A stretch of DNA of 64,000 bases from Shewanella aestuarii (lineage in GTDB: Bacteria > Pseudomonadota > Gammaproteobacteria > Enterobacterales > Shewanellaceae). The translations under genes and the position numbers were made by a program. Below, piece after piece: positions 44,885-55,400 of this stretch; position 1 is the stretch's first letter, and every line of letters begins with the position of its first letter. The notes beneath the pieces were generated by a model that saw only the letters and a program-made list of their open reading frames with translations, did no database searches and was not told the origin of the DNA. The stretch lies in NCBI RefSeq assembly GCF_011765625.1, contig NZ_CP050313.1, forward strand, positions 2,538,501 to 2,602,500. The letters are read 5' to 3'.

Positions 44885-46497
44885 CTCGAATCTTATTTAG
44901 CTTAGTGCTACTTGTTATTGCCCCATCGGTTATGGCGCTAACCAAAGTGGAAACCAGTATTGAAAAAAATCCTGTGATTGAAGGGGAATATTTTGTTTTA
45001 AACGTCACAGCTGATGATGACCTCAATGCCGGAGCACTTGACACCTCCATTTTGCTAAATGACTTTATTGTCGGACGCACCAGTGTCGGCCGCAGTACAC
45101 AAATGATCAACTTTAAAACCACCAAAGAAACCCGTTGGCAGGTTTTGTTATCCCCTAAATATACGGGCAATGTCACCATTCCTGCATTTAATATTAACGG
45201 AGTCAGTTCCGACCCGATCATCTTACAAGTTGCCCCTAAAGGCAGCCAACCGCAAGAGTCGGCCAATTTATACATTGAAGCCAGCACCAATGTTGATGAA
45301 GCCTATATTGGTCAGTTGATAACCTATAAAGTTAAACTGTATTTGGCGGTCGAATTACAACGCGGGGTATTAAGTGCGCCGGTCATCAAAGGCGCTACCA
45401 TTAAGCAAATTGGTGAAGACAAAGATGGCACTGAAATTGTCAATGGTCGTCGTTTTCGAGTTATCGAACGCACCTACGGCATTGTGGCCGACTTACCGGG
45501 TGAAATCGTCATTAATGGCGCAACCTTCTCTGGTGATGTGTTAATTGAAACCCAGCGTCGTGGCGGTATGTTTGGCTTTAATGAAAGCATTCCAATGCAA
45601 ACAGAAGCTGATAGAAAAGTTATTCAAATCAATAGCTTTCCACCTAGTTATCAAGGTGAATGGTTAGTCAGTGATTTAGTTACCCTGCGCGAGACATGGC
45701 CAGAAGAACAAACCACATTTGAAGCTGGTAGCCCAATTACTCGCACCATCAGCTTAATTGCGCTCAATGTTGATGAAAATAGCTTACCTGAACTTGCCAT
45801 GCCAGCCACCGAAGGCATGAAGATTTACCCTGAAAAACCCCTGCGCCAAACCGGTGTACGTGATGATCAGGTTATCTCACAATACAGTTTAACTGCGGCT
45901 ATTGTTCCAACAAAAGCAGGCACTTATACGTTACCTGAAATAAAAGTCCCATGGTGGAATGCGCAGCTTAAACAACAAGAATATGCTGTGTTGCCAGCGA
46001 AAACCATTACCGTGATCGCCAGCCAAATGGAGGATAATACGCTAACCGTTACTCCCCAAACCCAAACGCAGGTTGATCAAGGTTATTGGCCGTGGTTAAC
46101 GGGGTTATTTGCCGCGCTTTGGTTAATAACCTTAGTGCTATGGCGAAAAGCCGCATCCAAGCCGAACGTGGTTGACGCGGCAACATCTAACCCTGCTAAC
46201 ACGACACACAAAGCCAATATCTCAGCCATTGTTGATGCCTGTGATAAAAACAATGTCAGCGACGTCATTACTGCTGTACAAGCGTATTTTTCAACTGTGT
46301 TAGCTAAACCAACAACCTTGGCGCAGATAAGCGAACTATCTGCTGAGTTATCCCAAGCGATATCAAGCTTGCAAGCCGGTAAATACAGTCAACAGACGCA
46401 TGCCGTCAATAAAAAACAATTAATTGATGCCATCAATTTATATTCGCCCAATCAACAACAAGCAAAAGCATCGTTAATTGCTGATTTAAATCCTTAA
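44878..46497 (+). CDS. BatD family protein
   Basis: The 539-residue protein has a signal peptide (1-20, ending APSVMA), a long beta-rich periplasmic region with the BatD features (YIGQLITYKVKLY, FSGDVLIETQRRG), a membrane segment around residue 402-418 (WPWLTGLFAALWLITLVLW) and a helical C-terminal domain. BatD is required for aerotolerance in Bacteroides, but its action is unknown. The GTG at 44878 lies behind an AAGGAAA sequence and overlaps the previous stop by seven bases. It is the last gene of the operon. Confidence 0.9.
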   Translation: MVTRILFSLVLLVIAPSVMALTKVETSIEKNPVIEGEYFVLNVTADDDLNAGALDTSILLNDFIVGRTSVGRSTQMINFKTTKETRWQVLLSPKYTGNVTIPAFNINGVSSDPIILQVAPKGSQPQESANLYIEASTNVDEAYIGQLITYKVKLYLAVELQRGVLSAPVIKGATIKQIGEDKDGTEIVNGRRFRVIERTYGIVADLPGEIVINGATFSGDVLIETQRRGGMFGFNESIPMQTEADRKVIQINSFPPSYQGEWLVSDLVTLRETWPEEQTTFEAGSPITRTISLIALNVDENSLPELAMPATEGMKIYPEKPLRQTGVRDDQVISQYSLTAAIVPTKAGTYTLPEIKVPWWNAQLKQQEYAVLPAKTITVIASQMEDNTLTVTPQTQTQVDQGYWPWLTGLFAALWLITLVLWRKAASKPNVVDAATSNPANTTHKANISAIVDACDKNNVSDVITAVQAYFSTVLAKPTTLAQISELSAELSQAISSLQAGKYSQQTHAVNKKQLIDAINLYSPNQQQAKASLIADLNP

Positions 46498-46508
46498 TTC
46501 CTCACCAA

Positions 46509-46536
46509 GGCCCTACAGCTAATTAGCTGTAGGGCC
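46509..46536. terminator. Perfect 28-base palindrome after batD
   Basis: GGCCCTACAGCTAATTAGCTGTAGGGCC is self-complementary over its full length and starts 12 bases after the batD stop. The following sequence has no T run, so it may be a transcription pause, an mRNA 3'-end stabiliser or a terminator. Confidence 0.6.
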
Positions 46537-46614
46537 ACCATTGCAAATTGTTTCCCGTCAATTTTGCGCGTAAGCTTATTAATCGATTTTCACGCAATTG
46601 AAGAAAATTAAAAA

Positions 46615-47178
46615 ATGTTTGAACGTTTGCGAAAGAAAAAGTCCACCGCCACGGTCTTATCTGACATGCTAAATAAACAACGACGATACGATAGCCTTGT
46701 CAGGGCACTTCATACCGACATATTTCGCTATGCCTTTTGGTTATGCGGCGATAAACATGTGGCTGAAGACATCACTCAAGAAACCTTTTTAAGGGCATGG
46801 AAGGCATTGGATTCATTAAATGATGACAAAGCCGCCAAAGCTTGGTTGATCACCATTTTACGCCGTGAAAATGCGCGCCGATTTGAACGCAAACAGTTTG
46901 ATTATAACGATGTCGAACAAGAGCAATTAGAAGATGTGTTGTCAACAACCACTGAAGATGAAACTGAAAACTATTGGCTACGTCGTCAAATAGGCAAATT
47001 GGATATCGAATATCGTGAACCTTTGTTGTTACAACTGATTGGTGGTTTTAGTGGAGATGAAATAGCTGAGCTGTTATCGCTTAATCGCAATACCGTTATG
47101 ACGCGGTTATTCAGAGCCCGCAATCAGTTAAAAGATGCGTTAGAAACACCCCCAATGAGAGGTCAATCAAATGGATGA
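46615..47178 (+). CDS. ECF-type RNA polymerase sigma factor
   Basis: The 187-residue protein has sigma70 region 2 (FRYAFWLCGDKHVAEDITQETFLRAWKAL, whose last part binds the -10 element) and region 4 (GDEIAELLSLNRNTVMTRLFRARNQLK, the -35 helix-turn-helix), with nothing between except an acidic linker. It belongs to the extracytoplasmic-function group. The stop overlaps the next gene by eight bases, the usual sign of an anti-sigma partner. Its regulon is unknown. Confidence 0.9.
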   Translation: MFERLRKKKSTATVLSDMLNKQRRYDSLVRALHTDIFRYAFWLCGDKHVAEDITQETFLRAWKALDSLNDDKAAKAWLITILRRENARRFERKQFDYNDVEQEQLEDVLSTTTEDETENYWLRRQIGKLDIEYREPLLLQLIGGFSGDEIAELLSLNRNTVMTRLFRARNQLKDALETPPMRGQSNG

Positions 47179-47878
47179 TCTACAATTTCGTCGTCAAGCC
47201 TATGGCGACCCCAATACCCAATCTGACGATTTTTTACAGCATATGGTAGATCACCCAGATGATGCTAAATTAGTTAACAACTTAAAAGTGCTTGATAGCA
47301 AATTAAATCAAGCTCTTAATATACCCGTACCCAATGATTTAGCCGACAAACTTCTACTACGTCAGCAACTGAATCAACATCAAGAATCTAAAAAGCGTAC
47401 CCGCTATTTAATGGCTATGGCAGCTTCAATTGCATTTGTTGTTGGGTTGAGTTTTAGTATGTTGCGTTTTACACCAGTGGATTTATCTGAACATGCTTTA
47501 GCCCATGTTTACCATGAAACTAAAGCCTTACAGATAGAGCAAAATATTGGTTTTAATGACATTAACTTTAAACTAGCCAGTATTGCTGGCTTACAACAGT
47601 CTAAGTTTATTGAACAACCTGGACGGGTGCTTTATACCGCTTATTGTGATTTCCAAGGCGTGAAGTCATTACACCTTGTCATGCAGGATGAATATGGCCA
47701 AAAAGTGACATTATTTATCGTGCCTGCTGAAAACAGAATGAAACTTGAACAGATGTTTGCCGACAATCACTATAAAGGCCAAGGTTTCAAAACCGCTGGC
47801 GCATATATGCTGCTCGTCGGTGAACAGCACTCAGATCTTGAACATGTAAAACAAGAAATTAAACAAAGTTTTATCTAA
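47171..47878 (+). CDS. DUF3379 protein, probable anti-sigma factor
   Basis: The 235-residue protein has an acidic N-terminal cytoplasmic domain (1-75), one membrane segment (about 79-97, YLMAMAASIAFVVGLSF) and a periplasmic C-terminal domain. The single-helix layout and the eight-base overlap with the sigma factor gene strongly suggest that it holds the sigma factor at the membrane. No zinc-binding HxxxCxxC is seen, so it is not a ZAS-type anti-sigma. The anti-sigma role is inferred from context. Confidence 0.82.
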   Translation: MDDLQFRRQAYGDPNTQSDDFLQHMVDHPDDAKLVNNLKVLDSKLNQALNIPVPNDLADKLLLRQQLNQHQESKKRTRYLMAMAASIAFVVGLSFSMLRFTPVDLSEHALAHVYHETKALQIEQNIGFNDINFKLASIAGLQQSKFIEQPGRVLYTAYCDFQGVKSLHLVMQDEYGQKVTLFIVPAENRMKLEQMFADNHYKGQGFKTAGAYMLLVGEQHSDLEHVKQEIKQSFI

Positions 47879-47907
47879 AACGCCACCGGTTTTTAGCGCT
47901 AAATCTA

Positions 47908-47939
47908 CATTCGGCCATATCAAATGATATGGCCGAATG
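47908..47939 (+). terminator. Hairpin between the DUF3379 gene and putP
   Basis: CATTCGGCCATATCA and TGATATGGCCGAATG make a 15-bp stem with a two-base loop, followed by CATTTTAAG. It probably ends the sigma/anti-sigma transcript. Confidence 0.75.
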
Positions 47940-48092
47940 CATTTTAAGCAATCGGCCCGCAAAAGTGTGAACCAAATCAAACTTCTGCTAGCATAATCAG
48001 CAAGTCTTTCTTAAACGCATCATTGATTAACGCTGTTTAAGAAGAAACCATAATAACACTTACAAGCCTATTCATAGGTAAATGGACGATAC

Positions 48093-49553
48093 ATGGAAAT
48101 TCAAGCACCTATTTTAATTACTTTTATTGGCTATTTGGCACTGATGATGGGGATCGGTCTGTGGGCTTATAAAAAAACGGATTCAGTCGATGATTATATT
48201 CTTGGCGGCCGAAAAATGGGCCCCGCGGTAACAGCACTCAGTGTGGGCGCATCAGATATGTCAGGCTGGTTGTTACTCGGTTTACCCGGCGCAGTCTACC
48301 TTGGCGGATTAGGCGAAGCTTGGATTGGCTTTGGTTTAGTATTCGGTGCATGGTTAAACTGGCTATTTGTCGCTAAACGTTTGCGCATTTACACCCAACT
48401 TGCTGATAACTCACTAACCCTACCTGACTTTTTTGAAAACCGCTTTAACGACAATCACGGCTTATTAAAACTGGTTTCTGCGGTCACCATTTTAGTCTTT
48501 TTTACCTTTTATGCTTCATCTGGCATGGTTGGTGGCGCCATCTTATTTGAAAAAGTGTTTGGCCTCGATTACACCTTAGCCTTAGTGATTGGCTCTGTCA
48601 TCATTGTTTCTTACACCTTTGTTGGTGGTTTTTTTGCAGTGAGCTGGACAGACTTTTTCCAAGGTTGCTTAATGTTAATCGCACTATTAATTGTGCCCGT
48701 TAGCATATTTAGCCATGCAGAAACTCAAACAAATCTTCAAACTCTTGATCCAGCAATGCTATCGTTTGTTAGTGAGCAAACCACGGTTATCGGTTTAGTG
48801 TCACTATTGGCTTGGGGGTTAGGCTACTTTGGTCAGCCACATATTTTGTCGCGCTTTATGGCCATAGGAAGTGCCAATGACTTGCGCCTTTCTCGCAGAA
48901 TCGCCATGAGCTGGATGATTATCGCTCTTATCGGCGCACTCGCGACAGGCTTAGCTGGCACGTTATACTTTGCCAATACTCCGTTAGATAACCCTGAAAC
49001 AGTCTTTATTCACTTAGCCCATGCTGCATTTAATCCTTGGATTGGCGGCTTATTAATTGCGGCTATCTTATCTGCAATTATGAGCACCATTGATTCACAG
49101 TTGTTAGTTTGTTCAAGTGTGATCACTGAAGATTTTTATCGCAAATGGTTGCGTCCACAAGCTAGCAGTAAAGAATTAATGTTAGTGGGCAGAATAGGTG
49201 TCATTGCTATTGCCATTATTGCAGGTGTTTTTGCACTTGATCCAAACAGCAGTGTGTTAGGGTTAGTCAGTTATGCATGGGCAGGTTTTGGCGCAGCATT
49301 TGGCCCAGTGGTGTTGTTATCGCTATTTTGGCAAAATTATAGCCGCAATGGCGCAGTAGCCACTATCATAGTGGGCGCGGTTACGGTTGTGGTTTGGAAA
49401 CAACTCAGTGGTGGCATATTCGACTTATATGAAATTGTGCCCGGCTTTGTGTTGGCTTCGATTACCGGCATTATGTTCAGTAAAATATCACCGCCTAATG
49501 ACGCAGTAAAAGCAGAGTTTCTAGCATTTAATGCCGAACTCAAGGCCAAATAA
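48093..49553 (+). CDS. putP: Sodium/proline symporter PutP
   Basis: The 486-residue membrane protein has thirteen hydrophobic segments and the SSF-family signature. Diagnostic parts are DDYILGGRKMGPAVTALSVGASDMSGWLLLGLPG near the start (sodium and proline site) and the GQPHILSRFMAI and LSAIMSTIDSQLLVCSS segments. It imports proline with sodium. It is a single gene bounded by hairpins on both sides; no putA or proline regulator is in the window. Confidence 0.93.
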   Translation: MEIQAPILITFIGYLALMMGIGLWAYKKTDSVDDYILGGRKMGPAVTALSVGASDMSGWLLLGLPGAVYLGGLGEAWIGFGLVFGAWLNWLFVAKRLRIYTQLADNSLTLPDFFENRFNDNHGLLKLVSAVTILVFFTFYASSGMVGGAILFEKVFGLDYTLALVIGSVIIVSYTFVGGFFAVSWTDFFQGCLMLIALLIVPVSIFSHAETQTNLQTLDPAMLSFVSEQTTVIGLVSLLAWGLGYFGQPHILSRFMAIGSANDLRLSRRIAMSWMIIALIGALATGLAGTLYFANTPLDNPETVFIHLAHAAFNPWIGGLLIAAILSAIMSTIDSQLLVCSSVITEDFYRKWLRPQASSKELMLVGRIGVIAIAIIAGVFALDPNSSVLGLVSYAWAGFGAAFGPVVLLSLFWQNYSRNGAVATIIVGAVTVVVWKQLSGGIFDLYEIVPGFVLASITGIMFSKISPPNDAVKAEFLAFNAELKAK

Positions 49554-49627
49554 AGCGCAGCTCACACCCAAAAATTAAACACCTTGCCTACGGTTTGGTT
49601 ACATAACCATAACAGCAAGAACAATAA

Positions 49628-49652
49628 AGCGTACACGTGTACGCTTTTTTTT
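49628..49652 (+). terminator. Rho-independent terminator after putP
   Basis: AGCGTACACGTGTACGCT forms a self-complementary stem, followed at once by a run of T bases. Confidence 0.92.
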
Positions 49653-49825
49653 GTTTTACACTTTGTTGAACAGAATTAACACCGTAACAAAAAAACAACA
49701 TCCCAATTATTTCATTTTATAGCTAACCCTATGCCACATAAGTGTTTTTCATGAGCAAACCGTATTAATGGAAAATATGACTTACAACACCAACCAAGAA
49801 TTAACTCAATGATAACAATAACTAA

Positions 49826-49842
49826 CATCTGGTCGGAGTTGT
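49826..49842. promoter_or_regulatory. FadR-like site upstream of the FadL-type gene
   Basis: CATCTGGTCGGAGTTGT carries the CTGGTC half and an imperfect second half of a FadR operator, about 104 bases before the start codon. It shares CATCTGGTC with the site upstream of fadI. It lies in the 392-base gap 49554-49945, which otherwise holds only the putP terminator. Confidence 0.45.
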
Positions 49843-49945
49843 ACCAACACTAGGGCTTACCTAAGATGCCTGCAAATTTAAAGCTGCAAGATGCTAATCA
49901 ATTATTAGCTGCAATACTGTGACAGCACATAATAGGTAAAACAAC

Positions 49946-51142
49946 ATGACTTTATTCAACAAGACTCTACTTGCAACAGCGGTTGCGTTAGCAAGCACCC
50001 AAGCTACTGCTGCAGGTTTTCAACTCAATAGCCAATCTGCCACCGGATTAGGTCGTGCAATGGCCGGTGATGCCATTATTGCGGATAATGCATCAGTGCT
50101 TTCTCGTAACCCAGCAGCCATGGCGTTATTTGATGAAAAAAGCTTATCAGTAGGTATGACTTATGCTGACGTCAATGTTGAAGTCACTGAAGCAGTTTTT
50201 CTAGGGAATGAACTAGGCGGGATTGAAAATGCCGCTGAAGGTAAACCGATCCCAAACGCCTATTACATTAACCCAGTTAATGACAAATTTGCGTTCGGAT
50301 TCGCAGCATTTAGTAACTATGGCACCGGTGCCGATTTAAGTGAACTAACTGAAGGTGTGTCTCCTTCCCCTGTTGATTTACTTGGTAATACCGAAGTTGC
50401 CACAATTAATTTAAATGCAAGTATGTCTTACCGCTTAAATGATGCGTTAAGCCTTGGTATCGGTATCGATTTAATTCATGGTTCAGGTAAATTAAGCCGC
50501 GGCTCATTGGTTGATGTTGAAGCTGATGGTTGGGGCGTAGGCGGAATCGTTGGTTTAACCTATGAAGTAAACGAAAATCACCGCTTTGGCTTAAGCTACC
50601 GTCTTAGTCCAGAAATGAAAGCATCCGGTGACATTCGTTATTTAATCACTGAATTTGATGATATCAATATTCCACTTGCTGATATTGCTCAGTTTGCTGG
50701 TTTCCACCAAATTACTGAAAAGTTTGCACTTCACTACACAGCACAATGGAGTCAGTGGAGTTCATTCGATAAAATTACACTTCAAAATGACGGTGCTCCA
50801 GAAGTAGATTTAAAAGAATACCACTGGAAAGACTCATGGTTTGTCAGCTTAGGCGGAACTTATGTTGTTAACGATAAATGGACTGTTCGTGCAGGTATTG
50901 CGACTGACCATGGTGTTGTAGATCTACAATCTTCGTTATCAATACCTGATTCAGATCGTACATGGTACTCAGCCGGTTTCACTTATAACATTAACCCCAA
51001 ATCGAGTATTGATTTTGGCTATACCTTAGTTGTTGGTGAAAAGGTACATGTTGAAGAAGATAACGCACTTGGTATGCCTATTACCGCTTACACAGAATCA
51101 GGCGCTAACTACTTCTCATTACAGTACAACTACCGCTTTTAA
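49946..51142 (+). CDS. FadL/OmpP1/TodX-family outer membrane protein
   Basis: The 398-residue protein has a signal peptide cleaved after ATAA (about residue 22) and the conserved N-terminal plug AGFQLNSQSATGLGRAMAGDA, followed by the NPAAMALFD motif. The rest shows alternating beta-barrel strands and ends with a C-terminal Phe (YNYRF), the outer-membrane insertion signal. The family imports long-chain fatty acids or other hydrophobic compounds. The FadR-like site upstream supports a fatty-acid role together with fadIJ, but hydrocarbon or aromatic transport cannot be ruled out. Confidence 0.9.
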   Translation: MTLFNKTLLATAVALASTQATAAGFQLNSQSATGLGRAMAGDAIIADNASVLSRNPAAMALFDEKSLSVGMTYADVNVEVTEAVFLGNELGGIENAAEGKPIPNAYYINPVNDKFAFGFAAFSNYGTGADLSELTEGVSPSPVDLLGNTEVATINLNASMSYRLNDALSLGIGIDLIHGSGKLSRGSLVDVEADGWGVGGIVGLTYEVNENHRFGLSYRLSPEMKASGDIRYLITEFDDINIPLADIAQFAGFHQITEKFALHYTAQWSQWSSFDKITLQNDGAPEVDLKEYHWKDSWFVSLGGTYVVNDKWTVRAGIATDHGVVDLQSSLSIPDSDRTWYSAGFTYNINPKSSIDFGYTLVVGEKVHVEEDNALGMPITAYTESGANYFSLQYNYRF

Positions 51143-51166
51143 TTCGGTGTTCTACTGTCAATAATT

Positions 51167-51199
51167 AAAGCCATACTCATTGATGAGTATGGCTTTTTT
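51167..51199 (+). terminator. Rho-independent terminator after the FadL-type gene
   Basis: AAAGCCATACTCAT and ATGAGTATGGCTTT pair perfectly around a short loop and are followed by a T run. Confidence 0.92.
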
Positions 51200-51348
51200 A
51201 TTATCTGCGCAGCTATAAGTTCCCCTTCTACTCAGCTATAGTGAACTGTCCAACAAGCCTACTATATGAATTTTTTCTAATAAATAGATTGTAGTTTTCT
51301 TGCACATCCATTAGAATTTTCTTATAGACTTTTGTGAGGTTCAACATA

Positions 51349-52440
51349 ATGCATTCATCGACTCAATCTTCGCTAAATTTACTTAGCCGAAATTTCATCC
51401 TTTTATCAGCTTATTTAGCTTCAAGCTTCAGCTTTGCTGCAGAAATGCCGCTTGAAACCATCACAGCCAAAAGCACATCGCAAACTCAATACCTGCAACT
51501 AGATGCCAAAGTAGAGCCCATTACCTCTGCCACTGTGTCTGCACAAACCTCAGGTCGCATTTTAGCAATCAACTATGATGTCAATGATTTGGTACCAGAA
51601 GGTGCCCCATTATTAGAGATCACCAGTAAAGAACAAGGTGCAGGCTTAGCTGCGGCTGAAGCTGAACTTGCCAAAGCACAAGCGCAAAACTTTGAAGCTC
51701 AGGCTCAATTTGAGCGGTATAAAGCATTATTTCCAAAAGGAGCAATTTCTAAAGGTGCCATGGATGAAGCTACCTCTAATGCTAAGTCCAGTGCTCAGGC
51801 CGTTAGCGCAGCTAAAGCTCGCTTAATTAGTGCCAAAGAGAACGTCAATTACACCATTGTTAGCGCACCATTTTCAGGTCGAGTCACGGCTAAGTGGGTT
51901 GAACAAGGTGAAACCATCAGTTACGGCCAACCTTTATTATCTGGCTATGCCACCGACAAATTACGCGCGGTATTTTATGTACCACAGCAATATCGCCAAC
52001 AATTAGCCGCCTTAGATAGTATTAATTTATCTGATGATTATCAGCAATATCAAAGTGACAAAATCAATAAGTTCAATTTTAGTACTCAAGCTGACCAAAG
52101 TATTGAAGTACGTGTACAACTTGACAACCTCCAAGACACCTTGCAAGCAGGTCAATGGTTAAAAGCGGCATTACCCATTGCCACAACTGAAGCAATTTAC
52201 TTGCCCAAGTCAGCGATTTTTCAAGTAGGTGAATTAACGGCGGTATATCGCAAGCAAGGTGATAAGTATCTGCAAACCCAAGTGCGTCTTGGCAAGCAAT
52301 TAACCGGTAATCAGCTCACAACAGGCCAAGTCACCCAAGTAGAAGTGCTATCAGGCGTTATGGATGGCGACAATATTATCAATGATGCTGCCAGCTATGT
52401 GCTGTTCCTTAATCAAGCGCACGCTAATCAAGCAAACTAA
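51349..52440 (+). CDS. RND efflux periplasmic adaptor (membrane fusion protein)
   Basis: The 363-residue adaptor has a signal peptide (cleavage about SFAA, residue 31), a barrel-sandwich lipoyl domain (TISAQTSGRI-like SAQTSGRILAINYDVND), an alpha-helical hairpin (AEAELAKAQAQNFEAQAQFERYK and its partner), and the beta-barrel segment SAPFSGRVTAKWVEQGE. It links the inner-membrane pump to an outer-membrane channel, which is not encoded nearby. The ATG at 51349 follows GTGAGG; an upstream GTG at 51334 is possible. The following pump gene starts 15 bases later. Confidence 0.92.
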   Translation: MHSSTQSSLNLLSRNFILLSAYLASSFSFAAEMPLETITAKSTSQTQYLQLDAKVEPITSATVSAQTSGRILAINYDVNDLVPEGAPLLEITSKEQGAGLAAAEAELAKAQAQNFEAQAQFERYKALFPKGAISKGAMDEATSNAKSSAQAVSAAKARLISAKENVNYTIVSAPFSGRVTAKWVEQGETISYGQPLLSGYATDKLRAVFYVPQQYRQQLAALDSINLSDDYQQYQSDKINKFNFSTQADQSIEVRVQLDNLQDTLQAGQWLKAALPIATTEAIYLPKSAIFQVGELTAVYRKQGDKYLQTQVRLGKQLTGNQLTTGQVTQVEVLSGVMDGDNIINDAASYVLFLNQAHANQAN

Positions 52441-52455
52441 TAGGAGAGATGATAA

Positions 52456-55400
52456 ATGAATAATCCAAACTCTCCTTCACTGGGCTTGTCAGGCACTATC
52501 GCGAAAATGTTTCAAGCCAGTGCTATTACCCCTTTGCTTGCACTTGTTGGCTTGTTATTAGGCATTTTTGCGGTAATTATCACCCCAAAAGAAGAAGACC
52601 CTCAAATTGATGTCACCTTTGCCGATGTGTTTATCCCCTTCCCTGGGGCAACGCCAAGTGAAGTACAAAGCTTAGTCACGCTACCTGCTGAACAGATTAT
52701 TTCTGAAATCAAAGGCGTTGATACCTTATATTCATTTTCCCAGCCAGATGGTGCATTGATTATCACCATCTTTGAAGTTGGCGTACCACGCGATGAAGCG
52801 GTAGTGAATATTTACAATCAGCTATTTTCTAATCGTGATAAATTCAATCAAGCCGCTGGTATTGGTGAGCCACTGATTAAACCTCGCGGCATTGATGATG
52901 TACCGATTGTAAGCTTAACCCTTTATTCGCAATCTAGTGATATTGGCGCAGAAGAGCTTACCCACGTAGCAGCTAACTTGGAAACTGAACTCAAACGCAT
53001 CCCTGGCACCAGAGAAATCTATACCCAAGGACGCCATGATATGGTGCTAAATGTCAGATTAGACAGCGTGAAAATGAATGCCTTTGGGGTAACAGTTGAC
53101 CAGATTGAGCAGCGCTTACAAGATAACAATCAAGTCTCTATGCTTAGCTCGTGGGTGCAGAATAACCAACAAATTAAAGTCCGTGCTGGGCAATTTATTA
53201 ATTCGGTTGATGACGTAAAATCGTTGTTGATAAAAGTTATTCCAACACAATCAAAGTCACAACAGGCTGAACCAACATTAGCCAAAGCCGTTTACTTGTC
53301 AGATGTGGCCGAAATCACCTTGCAAAGTGATATACCAACCCAACATGTCCGTCATGTTGACCAACAGGGTGATTATCCTGCAGTGACTATCGCAATAGGC
53401 AAGCAAGCAGGTCAAAATGCGGTAGTGATTGCCGATAAAGTGTTAAGCCGCATTGCTGAAGTGCAAAACGTGCTGGTACCTGATCAGGTTAAGGTTGCCG
53501 TGTCACGTAACTATGGTCAAACCGCTGGCGACAAATCCAACACCCTTATTTTCAAGTTGATATTTGCCACTTCTGCGGTCGTATTATTGGTGTTTTTCAC
53601 CATGGGGTTACGTGAATCTGCAGTGGTAGGCATCGCCATTATTATCACCCTTGCGCTGACGTTATTCGCCTCTTGGGCTTGGGGATTTACCTTAAACCGT
53701 ATTTCGCTGTTTGCGCTGATTTTCTCTATCGGGATCTTGGTTGATGATGCCATTGTAGTGGTGGAAAACATCCACCGTCATATGGCATTAAGCAATAAGC
53801 CCTTGCTTGACATTATTCCCGTGGCGGTTGATGAAGTCGGCGGTCCGACTATTTTGGCCACCTTTACAGTTATCGCCGCATTACTGCCAATGGCATTCGT
53901 ATCAGGCTTAATGGGCCCTTACATGAGCCCTATCCCCATTAATGCCAGCATGGGCATGCTGTTATCATTAGTGATTGCTTTTATGATGACACCTTGGTTA
54001 TCAAACAAGTTATTAAAGCGTCATACTCATAAAGACGGCAGTACGGTCATTCACGCTGACGATCACAATCAAAATGACCTAGCCAATGACAAACTAGGCC
54101 AGTTTTTTAACCGGTTGATGACGCCATTTTTAATCGGCAGCAATGCAGGTAAGGCCCGTAAAGGCTTAGCTGCTGTGATTGTTGCGTTAATTGCTATTGC
54201 TGTTGCCTTGCCCGCAATGCAGGCCGTGATATTAAAAATGCTGCCATTTGATAACAAATCTGAATTTCAGGTGATGGTTGATTTGCCTGAAGGCACTCCA
54301 GTAGAGCAAACACAACGTGTTTTACAAGAAATGAGTCAGTACTTGTCAACGGTAGAAGAAATTGAGCATCAACAATGGTATGCAGGCACTCACGCACCAA
54401 TGAATTTTAATGGCCTTGTACGTCACTATTTCTTGCGCAGCAGTCAAGAGCTTGGTGACATACAAGTTAATCTTGTCGATAAATCACATCGCAGTCGTGA
54501 CAGCCACTCAATCGCCTTAGCCGTTCGTGGGCCGTTAAACGAAATAGCTAAAGCTTATAATGCCAGAGTTAAAGTAGTCGAAGTGCCACCAGGGCCGCCA
54601 GTGTGGTCCCCTATTGTGGCAGAAGTGTATGCGCCAACAACCGAGCTACGTGAGAAAACGGCACTTGAGCTTGAACAACGCTTTAACGCCACCGAGCATG
54701 TTGTCGATGTTGATATCTTTTTACCTTATGCTCAGCAAAAATGGCAAGTCAGCATTGATCGCACTAAAGCCAGTTTATTGGGCTTATCTTACGGACAAAT
54801 TGTTAATACCATTGCGGCAGCCGTTGGTGGTAAAGATGTCAGCTATTTACACTTAGCATCTCAAAAACGGCCGACACCTATCCGTTTACAGGTTAATGAA
54901 GGCGAAAAGGTCAATTTAGCGCAAATATTAAACCTTAAATTGACCAACCAGCATGGTGAGCAAATCAGCTTAGCTGCGGTCACAACTATCGAACAAAGCC
55001 ATATAAATGCGGCGATTGTACATAAAAACATGATCCCGATGATCATGGTCGTCGCTGATATGGCAGGCCCTACCGACAGCCCGTTATATGGCATGTTTGA
55101 TATTGCTGGCCAAATTAATCAAGCTAACGCTGAACGTGACTTCCCTATTGCGCAGCATTATGTCGAGCAGCCAGATGGCATCTCTGAAGTTGCCATATTA
55201 TGGGACGGTGAATGGAAAATCACCTATGAAACCTTCCGCGATATGGGGATTGCTTATGCGGTGGGCATGATAGCCATCTACTTACTGGTGGTAGGTCAAT
55301 TTAAGTCATATTTAGTACCGTTAGTGATTATGGCGCCCATCCCCTTAACCGTGATTGGTGTGATGCCAGGCCATGCCATATTAGGAGCGCAATTTACCGC

